Positions 7,774 through 17,149 of a stretch of 64,000 bases of DNA are shown piece after piece (positions within the stretch are counted from its first letter, which is position 1; every line of letters begins with the position of its first letter). A program made the position numbers and the translations under genes. The notes below the pieces were generated by a model. The model made no database searches, was not told the DNA's origin, and saw nothing but the letters and a program-made list of their open reading frames with translations. The stretch is from Achromobacter aegrifaciens (GTDB lineage Bacteria > Pseudomonadota > Gammaproteobacteria > Burkholderiales > Burkholderiaceae_B): assembly GCF_902859735.1 (NCBI RefSeq), contig NZ_CADIJY010000004.1:124001-188000 (forward strand), read 5' to 3'.

Positions 7774-8718
7774 ATGCTTCGCTTCGCACTCTCGCGCATC
7801 GGAATGGCCATACCGACACTGCTGATCGTGTCCGTCGCCGTTTTCGTGCTGATCCGCATGATCCCGGGCGATCCGGCCCAACTGCTGCTGGGCGACCTTG
7901 CCGACCCCGCCAGCCTGGAAGAACTGCGCCAGCGCATGGGCCTGGACCTATCCTGGCCCGCGCAATTCGCCTTGTGGTTCGGCGACCTGCTGCAGGGCGA
8001 CCTGGGGAAATCCATTACCACCGGCCAGGCCGTGCTGTCCCTGGTCTGGGACCGCTTCCTGGTCAGCGCCCCCATCGTGCTGGCCGCCGTGGCGGCCGCC
8101 GCCCTGGTCGCGGTGCCGGCCGGCATCATCGCCGCCTGGCGCCAGAATCGTGCCACCGATATCGCGCTGGTCGGCATGGCCACGCTGCTGGTTTCCATCC
8201 CCACCTTCTGGCTGGGCCTGCTGCTGTTGCTGCTGCTGGGACTGAAGCTGGAATGGCTGCCGGTCGTGGGCTATGTGTCGGTGTCGGAGGACGCGGTCGC
8301 CGGCCTGCTGTACCTGGCCATGCCCATCCTGACGCTGTTCCTGCACGAGATCGGCGTGCTGATGCGCATGGCGCGCGCCAGCGCCCTGGAGGTCCTGCGC
8401 CTGGATTACGTAACCCATGCCCGCGCCAAGGGCCTGAGCGAGCGCGCGGTGCTGACCCATCACGTATTCAAGAATTCCTTCGGCCCCACCTGGACCCTGA
8501 TCGGCCTGGTGCTCGGCAATCTGCTGGGCGGCATCGCGGTGGTCGAGACCGTGTTCACCATACCCGGCCTGGGCCGCCTGCTGGTCGATTCCATCTTCGC
8601 CCGCGACTACCCGGTGATCCAGGGTTGCCTGCTGTTCGTCGCGGTCATCTACGTGCTGGTCAACCTGTTCGTCGACCTGCTCTATCCCGCCTTCGATCCC
8701 CGCGTTGGAGCGGAGTAA
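7774..8718 (+). CDS. Dipeptide/oligopeptide ABC transporter permease (DppB/OppB type)
   Basis: The 314-residue inner-membrane permease opens with MLRFALSRIGMAIPTLLIVS, the conserved first helix of this family, and carries the PGDPA segment after it. The cytoplasmic coupling loop is seen as DYVTHARAKGLSERAV, which docks on the ATPase. It ends in the usual FDPR. ATG 7774 is preferred over an upstream GTG at 7756 because it matches the family N-terminus. It is the first gene of a seven-gene operon and pairs with the permease at 8725. Confidence 0.93.
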   Translation: MLRFALSRIGMAIPTLLIVSVAVFVLIRMIPGDPAQLLLGDLADPASLEELRQRMGLDLSWPAQFALWFGDLLQGDLGKSITTGQAVLSLVWDRFLVSAPIVLAAVAAAALVAVPAGIIAAWRQNRATDIALVGMATLLVSIPTFWLGLLLLLLLGLKLEWLPVVGYVSVSEDAVAGLLYLAMPILTLFLHEIGVLMRMARASALEVLRLDYVTHARAKGLSERAVLTHHVFKNSFGPTWTLIGLVLGNLLGGIAVVETVFTIPGLGRLLVDSIFARDYPVIQGCLLFVAVIYVLVNLFVDLLYPAFDPRVGAE

Positions 8719-8724
8719 ACCGCC

Positions 8725-9582
8725 ATGCAACTGACTACAGCCATCAATCCCGTGAAACCGCGGCGCCGCCGCCTGCCCGCCAATGCGGCCATCGGCGGGG
8801 TCATCATCGCCATCGTCGTGGGCGCCGCCCTCATCGGCGCCGTCTGGACCCCGCGCGACCCGCTGGGCATCAGCTTCGCGTCCCGGCTCAAGCCGCCAGG
8901 CGCCCAGTTCTGGCTGGGCACCGATGAATTCGGCCGCGACGTGCTCAGCCGCCTGATGGTGGGCGCCTCGACCAGCGTCTGGATCAGCCTCTTGACCGTC
9001 TCGTTCTCCATCGTGCTGGGCACCGCCATCGGCGTGCTGACCGGCTTCGTGCGCGGCTGGACCGACCGCATCATCATGGCCTTCAACAACGCCCTGCTGG
9101 CCTTTCCCGGCCTGCTGCTGGCGCTGGGCCTGCTGGCGGTGGTAGGCGCCAACAAGTACGGCATCATCCTGGCGCTGGGGCTGGCCTATACGCCTTCGGT
9201 GACGCGGATCGTGCGCGGCACGGTGCTGTCGCTGCGCGAGAAGGAGTTCATCGAATCCTCGCGCGTGCTGGGCAATTCCGAGCTCTACACAATGTTCCGC
9301 CACGTGCTGCCCAACTGCGTCGCGCCGCTGACGGTTCTGGCGACTTCCATGTTCGGCTGGGTCATCCTGGCCGAAAGCGCCCTGTCCTTCCTGGGGCTGG
9401 GCGTGCCGCCTCCCGCGCCGACCTGGGGCAACATGCTGGCCTCGGCCCGTCCGTTCATGGCGCAGGCGACGTATCTCAGCATCTTCCCCGGCATCTGCAT
9501 TTCGCTCACGCTGCTGGGCATCAACCTGCTGGGCGACGCCGTGCGCGACCGCCTGGATCCGCGCATGCGTACGGGTGAATGA
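8725..9582 (+). CDS. Dipeptide/oligopeptide ABC transporter permease (DppC/OppC type)
   Basis: The 285-residue second permease has an arginine-rich cytoplasmic start, a first helix, then the family hallmark FWLGTDEFGRDVLSRL. The coupling loop is EFIESSRVLGNSELYTM and the C-terminus ends in DRLDPRMR. It starts six bases after the first permease gene and its stop lies one base before the ATG of the ATPase gene, so all are co-translated. Together with the upstream permease it forms the membrane channel for the imported peptide-like substrate. Confidence 0.93.
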   Translation: MQLTTAINPVKPRRRRLPANAAIGGVIIAIVVGAALIGAVWTPRDPLGISFASRLKPPGAQFWLGTDEFGRDVLSRLMVGASTSVWISLLTVSFSIVLGTAIGVLTGFVRGWTDRIIMAFNNALLAFPGLLLALGLLAVVGANKYGIILALGLAYTPSVTRIVRGTVLSLREKEFIESSRVLGNSELYTMFRHVLPNCVAPLTVLATSMFGWVILAESALSFLGLGVPPPAPTWGNMLASARPFMAQATYLSIFPGICISLTLLGINLLGDAVRDRLDPRMRTGE

Positions 9583-9583
9583 C

Positions 9584-11239
9584 ATGACGACCAAGCATAT
9601 GGACGCCGGCGCGACGCTGGCAGAGGTGAACGGCCTGACGCTGACCGTGGGCGCGGGCGGCCGGGAAATCGTCAAGCGGGTCAGCTTCTCCATCAAGCCC
9701 GGGGAACTGGTCGGCATCGTCGGCGAATCGGGCAGCGGCAAGACCCAGGCAGCGCGCGCCTTGCTGGGCCTGACGCCGCCGCCGCTGGTGCGCGCGGCGG
9801 GCTCGATCACGTTCGAAGGCAAGTCGCTGACCGACGCCCGCCCCGCCACCCTGCGCAAGCTGCGCGGAGCGCGCATCGGCATGGTCTTCCAAGAGCCGAT
9901 GACCTCGCTCAATCCTTCCATGAAGATCGGCCGCCAGCTCGATGAAGGTCTGGCGCTGCACCGCAAGGACCTGTCCGCCGCCGCCCGCAAGCAGCGGACA
10001 CTGGAGATGCTGGCGCGCGTCGGTCTGCGCGACCCCGCGGCTGCGCTGGACGCCTGGCCCCATGAATTCTCCGGCGGCATGCGCCAGCGCATGATGCTGG
10101 CCGCCGTCATGCTGCTGGAACCCGCCCTGCTGGTGGCCGACGAACCCACCACGGCATTGGACGCCGTGGTGCAGCGCGACGTGCTGGAACTGATGCTGGA
10201 GCTGACCCGCGCCCGCAACACGGCCGTGCTGATGATCAGCCACGACCTGCCCATGGTGGCCAAGTACACCGAGCGCATGATCGTGATGCGCCACGGCGAG
10301 ATCGTGGAAACAGGCACCACCCAGCAGATCCTGGACCGTCCCGCGCATCCGTACACGCGGCAATTGCTGGCGGCCATGCCCATGCGCGGCCCCGCCCGTC
10401 CCATTCCGACCGAGGCGCCCATCGTCGACGTGCGCCAGCTGCTGGTGGACTACGCCGGCCGCCAGCGGCTGTTCGGCCGCACCCAGGCCAAGCGCGCCCT
10501 GCACGGCATAGACCTGCAGATCCGGCCGCGCGAGGTGGTGGCGGTGGTGGGCGGATCGGGTTCCGGCAAGACCACGCTGGGCCGGGCCATCGCGGGGCTG
10601 CTGGCCCCCACGGACGGCGGCATTTACTTCCGCGGCAAGCCCATTGCGCAGACGGGCGCCGCCTGGAACGACTACCGCCTGAACTGCCAGATGGTGTTCC
10701 AGGATCCCTATTCCTCCTTGAATCCGCGCATGACGGTCGGCGAGCTCACGGCCGAAGGCTTGCGCCAGGTGGACGGCATGACGGCGGCGCAGAAGGCCGA
10801 ACGCGTCCAGACCGTGCTGACCGAGGTCGGGCTGGGCCCGGAGTACGCCAGGCGCTACCCGCATGAATTGTCCGGCGGCCAGCGCCAGCGCGTGGCGATA
10901 GCCCGCGCCATCGTACGGCGCCCCGCCTTCGTGATCGCGGACGAGCCGGTTTCGGCACTGGACGTGACCGTGCGTGCGCAGGTGCTCAAGCTGTTTGCCG
11001 AATTGCAGCAACGCCACGGCTTTTCCTGTCTGTTCATCAGCCACGACCTGGGCGTGGTCGAGCAGGTGGCAGACCGCGTGGTCGTGATGCAGGACGGCCA
11101 GATCGTCGAACAGGGCCTGCGCGACCAGATCTTCGACGCGCCCCAGCATCCCTACACGCGCAAGCTGCTGTCGGCCATTCCGGCCCTGGAGGCCAACGAC
11201 AGCGGCGGCGTACGCCTGAAATGGCGGTTCGACCAATGA
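9584..11239 (+). CDS. Fused dual-cassette ABC transporter ATPase (DppD-DppF type)
   Basis: The 551-residue protein carries two complete cassettes in one chain, so it replaces the usual DppD and DppF pair. The first has Walker A GESGSGKTQ, signature FSGGMRQRM and Walker [13 protein letters not shown]. The second has GGSGSGKTT, LSGGQRQRV and FVIADEPVSALD. Each half ends with the HPYTR segment typical of the peptide-importer ATPases. ATG 9584 with GGGTG 6 nt upstream is preferred over GTG 9575, which would overlap the preceding gene. It energises the permeases at 7774 and 8725. Confidence 0.93.
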   Translation: MTTKHMDAGATLAEVNGLTLTVGAGGREIVKRVSFSIKPGELVGIVGESGSGKTQAARALLGLTPPPLVRAAGSITFEGKSLTDARPATLRKLRGARIGMVFQEPMTSLNPSMKIGRQLDEGLALHRKDLSAAARKQRTLEMLARVGLRDPAAALDAWPHEFSGGMRQRMMLAAVMLLEPALLVADEPTTALDAVVQRDVLELMLELTRARNTAVLMISHDLPMVAKYTERMIVMRHGEIVETGTTQQILDRPAHPYTRQLLAAMPMRGPARPIPTEAPIVDVRQLLVDYAGRQRLFGRTQAKRALHGIDLQIRPREVVAVVGGSGSGKTTLGRAIAGLLAPTDGGIYFRGKPIAQTGAAWNDYRLNCQMVFQDPYSSLNPRMTVGELTAEGLRQVDGMTAAQKAERVQTVLTEVGLGPEYARRYPHELSGGQRQRVAIARAIVRRPAFVIADEPVSALDVTVRAQVLKLFAELQQRHGFSCLFISHDLGVVEQVADRVVVMQDGQIVEQGLRDQIFDAPQHPYTRKLLSAIPALEANDSGGVRLKWRFDQ

Positions 11240-11270
11240 CGCCCGCAGCCCCGCAGGCATAGGAACAGAC

Positions 11271-12401
11271 ATGGAAGCGCAAGCCTACTTTCCGCTGGTC
11301 GAGGTGGCCGGCACGCCTTACCAGCGCGGACTGCAGCACGGACGCCTGGCCGCCGCGCGCGTGCGGCGCAGCGCCGGGATCTACGCCCGTGCGCTGCAAG
11401 AGCTGCGGTACTCGCCCGCGGACCTGCGCCGGCTCATCGCGAACTTCTCGCGCGCCGTCGAGAATTTCGAGCCTGCCTACCTGGACGAGATGCGCGGCAT
11501 CGCCGAGGGCGCCGGCGTTTCCTTCGAAGACGTGCTGATGATCAACGCCCGCACCGAGATCGTGGCCCAGGCCCGGCGCGCGCAGCTTGCCGGTTCTGCC
11601 GCGGTGGCAAGCGACGAATGCACCGGCGCTGCCATCCTGCCTGCCCGCAGCGCCAACGGCAGCTTCCTGCAAGGCCAGAACTGGGACAACCGCCAGGACT
11701 GCGCCGACACCATCATCATCCTGCGCGTGCTGCGCGACGACGGCCCCGACGTGCTTACCTTCGTTGAAGCCGGCGGCCTGGCGCGCTATGGCATGAACTC
11801 GGCCGGGTTGACCCTGAACGGCAACGGCATGTCCTCCAGCCGCGACTACCAGCAGGACGGCGTACCCCTGCCGCTGGTGCGCCGCAAGGCCCTGGAACAA
11901 GAGCACTACGCGCTGGCCCTGCAGATCGTCACCGGCACGCCTAAAGCGTGTTCGTGCAACCTGATCCTGGGCACGCAACTGGGCCTGGCGCTGAGCCTGG
12001 AATGCGCGCCCGACGAGACCTTCCTGGTCTATCCCGAGGACGGCCTGCTGGTCCACGCCAACCATTGGACCAGCCCTGTGGCGCTGGGCAAGCTGAAAGA
12101 GACGGGCATCGCCAGCTCGCCGGAAAGCCTCTACCGCGACCAGCGCGTGCGCCAGCGCCTGTCCGCCGCGGGCAACAAGCTCGGCGTGCAGGACCTGAAG
12201 GCCGCCTTCGCCGATACCCACGCCACTCCCTTTTCCGTCTGCCGGCCGGGGCGCGTCAGCGCCCAGGGCTATGCATCCTGCACCACCGCGACGCTGATCA
12301 TGGAACCCGCGGCTGGCGTGCTGGAGGTCGCGCGCATGCCCTGGCAGGGCGCCACCTACGCCCGCTATACGGTGGAGCGCGGATCCTCCCCTTCCTTCTG
12401 A
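11271..12401 (+). CDS. C45 family autoproteolytic acyltransferase/hydrolase (first copy)
   Basis: The 376-residue protein is of the C45 Ntn-hydrolase family, related to fungal acyl-CoA:6-aminopenicillanic acid acyltransferase. Members cleave themselves before a cysteine that then becomes the N-terminal nucleophile. Here that cysteine is C117 in SDECTG, followed by the conserved GQNWDN motif and FVEAGGLARYGMNSAG. No signal peptide is seen, so it acts in the cytoplasm on imported substrate, probably an N-acyl amino acid, amide or peptide. AGGAAC lies before the ATG. A paralogue is the last gene of the same operon at 15075; the two share the same motifs. Confidence 0.88.
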   Translation: MEAQAYFPLVEVAGTPYQRGLQHGRLAAARVRRSAGIYARALQELRYSPADLRRLIANFSRAVENFEPAYLDEMRGIAEGAGVSFEDVLMINARTEIVAQARRAQLAGSAAVASDECTGAAILPARSANGSFLQGQNWDNRQDCADTIIILRVLRDDGPDVLTFVEAGGLARYGMNSAGLTLNGNGMSSSRDYQQDGVPLPLVRRKALEQEHYALALQIVTGTPKACSCNLILGTQLGLALSLECAPDETFLVYPEDGLLVHANHWTSPVALGKLKETGIASSPESLYRDQRVRQRLSAAGNKLGVQDLKAAFADTHATPFSVCRPGRVSAQGYASCTTATLIMEPAAGVLEVARMPWQGATYARYTVERGSSPSF

Positions 12402-12441
12402 ACGTCTTCCGGCTGCAAACCGCTCACAACAAGGACCCATC

Positions 12442-13995
12442 ATGAAACGACCTCTGTATGCGTACACCGCCCTGGCCGCCCTCCTGACGGCCACCGCGCC
12501 GGCCCTGAGCGCCACCGTGCTGCGCGCCCACCAGGACGCGGACATCCGCAGCAGCGATCCGGGCGTCAACCGCGACGCCAATACCGATGGGGTGATCCTG
12601 CACGTGGTTGAAGGACTGGTCGGCTACAACGCGAAGGGCCAGCCCGCCCCCTTGCTGGCCGAGAAGATCGACGTATCCGAAGACGGCAAGACCTACACCT
12701 TCCGCCTGCGCCAGGGCGTGACCTTCCACAACGGCGCGCCCCTGACCGCGGACGACGTGGTCTGGAGCTGGAACCGCTACATGGATCCCAAGACGGGCTG
12801 GCGCTGCCTGACCGACTTCGATGGTCGCATCGGCCTGAAGGTGGAAAGCGCCGCCGCCACCGATCCCGCCACCGTCGTGTTCAAGCTGGACCGGGCCGCG
12901 CCGCTGTTTCTCGATTCGCTGGCGCGCAGCGATTGCGGCATGACGGCCATCACCCATCGCGACTCCGTCAAGCCCGACGGCACCTGGGACAAGCCCATCG
13001 GCACCGGCCCGTTCCGCTTCGCGGAGTGGCGCCGCCGCGAATACGTGAGCCTGACGCGCTTCGAGAACTACGCCAACCGGCCGGGCAAGCCCGACGGCTA
13101 TGTGGGTTCCAAGCGCCCGCTGGTCGACGAAGTGCGCTTTGTCGTGATCTCCGACCCGGCGACGGCCAAGACCGCCCTGGCCAGCGGGGCTATCGACGTG
13201 ATGTCCAAGGTGCCGTATTCCGAGGTCGCCGAATTGGCGCAGAACAAGGCCATCAGCACCAATGTCTCGCCCCAGTTGGCGCCTTCCACGCTGACGATCC
13301 AGACGCGCGACAAGCTGCTGTCCAATCCCTATCTGCGCCAGGCCATCGCCGCGGCGCTGAACTACAAGGAACTGGTGGCCGGCGTGACCTACGGCCTGAC
13401 CGAGCCCAACAACTCGCTCGTCCCCGTAGCTTCGCCCTACTATGGCGAAGCCGAAAAGCAGGGCTACGTCTACGACCTGGCGCGCGCCAAGGCGCTGCTC
13501 GCCAAGGCCGGCTACAAGGGCGAGAAAATCGTCATTTCGACCAACAAGCGCAATCTGCCGAACTACGACGCGGCCGTGATCACGCAGGCAATGCTGCAGC
13601 AGGCCGGAATCAACGCCGACATCGAGGTGCTGGAATGGGGCGCCCAGCAGGACAAGTGGCAGAAAGGCAATTACCAGATGATGTCGTTCTCGTACTCCAG
13701 CCGCATGGACCCCGCCCTGAACTTCGAGGCCGTCACCGGCGACAAGAGTTCCCAGCCGCGCAAGCTGTGGGACGACCCCGCTGCCCGCGCGCTGCTGGAA
13801 AAGGCCACCAACGCCACGGCGCCCGCCGAACGGCAGGCCTTGCTGGATCAACTGCACCGGCTGATGCTGGAGCAGGTCCCCATCATCCCCTTGTTCAATA
13901 CCTTGAGCACGGGCGCATACCGCAAGAACGTCCAGGGCTTCGAATCGTCGATCTTCGGCGCGCCGCTGCTCTGGGAAGTCTCGAAGGCCGACTAG
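12442..13995 (+). CDS. ABC transporter substrate-binding protein (SBP family 5)
   Basis: The 517-residue periplasmic receptor has a clear signal peptide (cleavage after ALSA, about residue 24). The family 5 pattern follows: EKIDVSEDGKTYTFRLRQGV, FHNGAPLTADDVVWSWNRY and IGTGPFRFAEW. These proteins bind di- or oligopeptides, nickel chelates or opines and deliver them to Dpp/Opp permeases. AAGGA lies 6 nt before the ATG. It sits in the operon with the permeases and dual ATPase and between two C45 hydrolases, so its ligand is likely an amide or peptide compound cleaved by them. Confidence 0.93.
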   Translation: MKRPLYAYTALAALLTATAPALSATVLRAHQDADIRSSDPGVNRDANTDGVILHVVEGLVGYNAKGQPAPLLAEKIDVSEDGKTYTFRLRQGVTFHNGAPLTADDVVWSWNRYMDPKTGWRCLTDFDGRIGLKVESAAATDPATVVFKLDRAAPLFLDSLARSDCGMTAITHRDSVKPDGTWDKPIGTGPFRFAEWRRREYVSLTRFENYANRPGKPDGYVGSKRPLVDEVRFVVISDPATAKTALASGAIDVMSKVPYSEVAELAQNKAISTNVSPQLAPSTLTIQTRDKLLSNPYLRQAIAAALNYKELVAGVTYGLTEPNNSLVPVASPYYGEAEKQGYVYDLARAKALLAKAGYKGEKIVISTNKRNLPNYDAAVITQAMLQQAGINADIEVLEWGAQQDKWQKGNYQMMSFSYSSRMDPALNFEAVTGDKSSQPRKLWDDPAARALLEKATNATAPAERQALLDQLHRLMLEQVPIIPLFNTLSTGAYRKNVQGFESSIFGAPLLWEVSKAD

Positions 13996-14005
13996 GAACG
14001 CCACC

Positions 14006-15046
14006 ATGAATCAAACCCTGTATCTGCTGGGCGACATCAACCTCAAGGGTGTGGATGACGCCAGCGGCCTGTTCGACCGCGTCAGCCAGCCGCTGCGGCA
14101 AGCGGACCTGGTGTTCGCCAACCTGGAATGCTGCCTGTACGACCTGCCCGAGCACGCCCAGGAGCGGCGCGGCTTCTATACCTCCCCCCGGCACGCGCAG
14201 GTCCTGCGCGACGCCGGCCTGCAGGCGGTGGGCAACGCCAACAATGTCAACATCGGCCATGAAGCGGTGCTGTCCTCGCTGGCGGCCTTGCGGAGCGCTT
14301 CCCTGTCCAGCGTGGGCGCCGGTGCGAACGCCAGTGCCGCCCGCGCTCCGCTGATCGAGGTACGCGACGGCGTGCGCTACGGCTTCCTGCAGCGCACCGC
14401 CGTGTACTGGCCGGACAACCACGAAGCCACCGCGCATCATGCCGGCGTCGCCATCATCCGCGGCCATACCGCCTACCGGCCGCGGCTGGAAATGCAGGCG
14501 GCGCGCACGCGCCCCGGCGTGCCGCCCGAAGTGCTGACCTGGGCCGATCCGGAGTCGCTCGCGCAATTCCGGGCCGACGTGGCGGCGCTGCGGGAACAGG
14601 CGGACGTCGTGATCGCCTCGCTGCACTGGGGCTACCGGCGCGAAGTGCTGCAGTACCAGCGCGAGTACGCGCATGCGGCCGTCGAGGCCGGCGCCGACAT
14701 CGTGCTGGGACATGGCCCCCACATGATCCTGCCGATCGAACTGCATCGCGGCAGGCCCATTCTTTATGGCAGCGGCAATTTCTCCTTCCAGGTCGCCCAC
14801 CAGGCGGACGCGCATACGGAGTGGACCGGCATGACGGTTCGCGTCGACATCCGCGACAAGCGCCCCGCCGCCATGCAGTTCCGTTTCGTGCAGCGCAACG
14901 ACGCCAACCAGACCGTATTCCTGCCCGCGTCCGACGTGGCCCAAGAACGCGACCTGCTGATCCGCGCATCCGCCGCGCTGGGCGCGGACCTGCACGCCGA
15001 CGGCGATGCCCTGCTGCTGGACCTGACCGGCCACACCGCCTCCTGA
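14006..15046 (+). CDS. CapA family metallophosphatase-like protein
   Basis: The 346-residue protein matches the CapA/PgsA family (poly-gamma-glutamate synthesis, calcineurin-like fold). It shows the opening GDINLKG, ADLVFANLECCL for the D/N-E metal region, ADVVIASLHWGYRRE, DIVLGHGPHMI and ILYGSGNFSFQ, all hallmarks. No signal peptide is visible, unlike capsule-linked CapA. In the operon it lies between the importer receptor and the second C45 hydrolase, so a role in handling gamma-glutamyl or phosphorylated amide compounds is possible. That role is inference. Confidence 0.82.
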   Translation: MNQTLYLLGDINLKGVDDASGLFDRVSQPLRQADLVFANLECCLYDLPEHAQERRGFYTSPRHAQVLRDAGLQAVGNANNVNIGHEAVLSSLAALRSASLSSVGAGANASAARAPLIEVRDGVRYGFLQRTAVYWPDNHEATAHHAGVAIIRGHTAYRPRLEMQAARTRPGVPPEVLTWADPESLAQFRADVAALREQADVVIASLHWGYRREVLQYQREYAHAAVEAGADIVLGHGPHMILPIELHRGRPILYGSGNFSFQVAHQADAHTEWTGMTVRVDIRDKRPAAMQFRFVQRNDANQTVFLPASDVAQERDLLIRASAALGADLHADGDALLLDLTGHTAS

Positions 15047-15074
15047 ACATCCGTCTCCCCCATTTGATGCTCCC

Positions 15075-16199
15075 ATGAAATACGCCCCGTTTCCCCTAGT
15101 CTCGATCTCCGGCGCCCCCTTTGAACGCGGCGTGCAGTACGGCCGCGCCGTGCCCGAACGCATTGCCCGCAGCGCGCGGCACTATCGCGGCGAACTCGAC
15201 AAGATCGGCACTTCCATGGCCGCCCAGGCTGCCCTGATCAAGGAGTTCGCAGACCAGATCCAGAAGTTCGACCCCGCGCATACCGAAGAAATGCGCGGCA
15301 TCGCGCAAGGCGCGGGCTGCGCCTTCGACGACGTAGCCCTGATCAACGCCCGCACCGAAGTCATCGCCAAGGCGCGGCTGCTGGCCAAGATGGGCAACCT
15401 GGACCCCGCCGAGGGCGAATGCACCGCCGCCCTGGTCATGCCCGGGCGCAGCGCGACAGGCACGCTGATCCATGCGCACAACTGGGACTGGGAACCCGAC
15501 GCCTGCGACAGCACCATTGTGCTGCGCGCCACCCTGGAAAGCGGCATCACCTTCCTGACGCTGGTGGAGGCCGGCGGCCTGGCGCGGCACGGCTTCAACT
15601 CGGCCGGCATCGGCCTGACCGGCAACTATCTCAGCAGCGACCGCGACTACACGCAGTCCGGCGTGCCGCTGAGCAGCGTGCGGCGCGCGGTGCTCTGCCA
15701 GCAGCACGTCGCCATCGCCATGCAGCTGATCGCCGCCACGCCCAAGGCCTGCTCCAGCAACATGATCGTCAGCCAGAACGGCTGGGTGATCGACTTCGAA
15801 TGCGCGCCCGACGAGAGCTTCACCTTGCTGCCGCAGGACGGCCTCTTGACCCATTCCAACCATTTCATGAGCGAAGTCGCGCTGGGCAAGCTGCGCGAAG
15901 CGGGCCTGAAGAATGCCGTGGACACCTATTACCGGGCCTGGCGCGTGCGCCAGTTGCTGGACGCCTGCGGCCCCCGGATCACGGTGATAGACGTGCGGCG
16001 CGCCCTGGCGGACGACTGGGCCACGCCCTATTCCGTCTGCCGCCCGCCGCGCGGCACGCTGACGGGCGGACGCTCGGCCACCGTCGCCACCCTGGTGCTG
16101 GACACCGCAGGACTCACAATGGATATCGCCGCCATGCCGTCGTTCGGGCAGTTCTTCACCCGCTATGGCCTGGAGGGCGAGGCCTATCCGATCGACTGA
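15075..16199 (+). CDS. C45 family autoproteolytic acyltransferase/hydrolase (second copy)
   Basis: The 374-residue protein is a paralogue of the gene product at 11271. It has the same start (PLVSISGAPFERGVQYGR), the predicted nucleophile C116 in GECTAA, AHNWDWE, LVEAGGLARHGFNSAG and a matching C-terminal NARTEVIAK/CRPP layout. It is likely a cytoplasmic Ntn hydrolase that becomes active by self-cleavage. As the last gene of the operon it shares expression with the peptide-type importer. Keeping two diverged copies suggests two related substrates or the two ends of one molecule. Confidence 0.88.
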   Translation: MKYAPFPLVSISGAPFERGVQYGRAVPERIARSARHYRGELDKIGTSMAAQAALIKEFADQIQKFDPAHTEEMRGIAQGAGCAFDDVALINARTEVIAKARLLAKMGNLDPAEGECTAALVMPGRSATGTLIHAHNWDWEPDACDSTIVLRATLESGITFLTLVEAGGLARHGFNSAGIGLTGNYLSSDRDYTQSGVPLSSVRRAVLCQQHVAIAMQLIAATPKACSSNMIVSQNGWVIDFECAPDESFTLLPQDGLLTHSNHFMSEVALGKLREAGLKNAVDTYYRAWRVRQLLDACGPRITVIDVRRALADDWATPYSVCRPPRGTLTGGRSATVATLVLDTAGLTMDIAAMPSFGQFFTRYGLEGEAYPID

Positions 16200-16215
16200 A
16201 CGGGTTGGGCCATGA

Positions 16216-16234
16216 GCGCATGTTTTTCATGCGC
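16216..16234. terminator. Hairpin between convergent genes
   Basis: A perfect stem GCGCATG-TTTTT-CATGCGC lies 17 bases after the stop of the C45 operon and about 100 bases from the stop of the convergent gene at 16334. There is no T-run after the stem, so it may be an imperfect or Rho-aided terminator working on either strand. Confidence 0.35.
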
Positions 16235-16333
16235 ATCGCCGGCGCGAAGGAATATTGCCGGGGCCCGCCTTGCAAATCCTGGACGAGATCGGGACGCTGG
16301 CGCGGGCAAGCGCTCTCAAAATGCGCAGGACCG

Positions 16334-16858
16334 TCATCCCACCAGCGCTTCCAGTGCCTTGGAGGCAGAACGCGAAACGCGCTGCCCTTCCTTTGCCGCA
16401 TTGACCTGCAAGGCCACACGCGCCACGTCCATGACTTGTTCGACCTGCGGATAGCCGCCCTTGGCCTGCAACCAGGCCAGCACGTCCGCCAGGTGCCAGA
16501 TCGAGGTACTGCCCTCATGGACCGGCAGCGGAAAGCTGTCTGGATACGCCAGCATCAGTTTGCGCATGTTCTGGCGCGAGACGCCGACGATCTCGGCCAC
16601 ATCGGTCAGGCCCACCAGATCGGGTGCGGCCTCGATCAGCTTGGCGGTTGGAACCGCGCGCCTGACGTCTGCCAGCGCCGAGCGCACGGCGGATTCCGCG
16701 CTTTCAGCCTCGCGGGTGAACTCCAGCGCGATGCGTCCCGGCAGCCCGGTGCCGACCAGAGCATCGTCGCAACCGGCCGCACCCAGGCGTTCGACCAACG
16801 CATCCATGTCATGGTCGCCGTCGGCAAGCTGGTACTTCAAGGTGAAGGTGTATTCCAT
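16334..16858 (-). CDS. HTH DNA-binding protein, antitoxin candidate
   Basis: The 174-residue protein has an N-terminal alpha/beta part (MEYTFTLKYQLADGDHDMD) and a central helix-turn-helix LTDVAEIVGVSRQNMRKLM (about residues 104-122), followed by a wing with WHLADVLAWLQ. The HTH is AlpA/MerR-like. It follows the small gene at 17141 by four bases, and a palindrome covers the promoter of the pair. This layout, small basic protein first then a DNA-binding partner, fits a toxin-antitoxin pair of HicA-HicB order. The family itself is not recognised, so antitoxin is inference. Confidence 0.6.
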   Translation of the reverse strand: MEYTFTLKYQLADGDHDMDALVERLGAAGCDDALVGTGLPGRIALEFTREAESAESAVRSALADVRRAVPTAKLIEAAPDLVGLTDVAEIVGVSRQNMRKLMLAYPDSFPLPVHEGSTSIWHLADVLAWLQAKGGYPQVEQVMDVARVALQVNAAKEGQRVSRSASKALEALVG

Positions 16859-16862
16859 CGCA

Positions 16863-17141
16863 CTACTCCCATGCGCCGCCGTCAGCCCTAGGCAAGTGGC
16901 GGTGCGCAGTACAGTTATTTACGACGCGCAGCAAGGCGCGCGCATGATTGCCGGGGTTCTTCGGGGTGCTCCAGATGCTGGTGATGCAGAATTCGCCGCA
17001 GCGGCAGTCCGCCAGATTGCTGGGGCAATAGATCCGCCCCCATGCGTGGCTACCGCCAACTTCCACACGCCAGCCGCATTCTTCGGCATGGTGCAGTGCT
17101 GCCTCGACCTCTTTTTTGGGATGGGACGGACGAGCCATCAT
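16863..17141 (-). CDS. Small HicA-like protein, toxin candidate
   Basis: The 92-residue protein contains KKEVEAALHHAEECGW and GGSHAWGRIYCP, the helix-strand-GSH order seen in HicA mRNA interferases, where the histidine is catalytic. It also has several cysteines (CRCGEFC) and a conserved-looking STPKNPGNHARALLRVV. ATG 17141 or 17138 is chosen; a longer start at 17162 would lie upstream of the predicted transcription start. With TTGACA and CATACT placed at 17178-17150, the mRNA would begin only a few bases before the ATG. HicA kinship is a motif-level guess. Confidence 0.55.
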   Translation of the reverse strand: MMARPSHPKKEVEAALHHAEECGWRVEVGGSHAWGRIYCPSNLADCRCGEFCITSIWSTPKNPGNHARALLRVVNNCTAHRHLPRADGGAWE

Positions 17142-17149
17142 TGGTATCC

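Noticed and set aside
7948-10422. An 824-codon open frame on the minus strand
   Set aside because: It is antisense to two permeases and an ATPase with clear family motifs; the product is a low-complexity artefact of GC-rich codon use.
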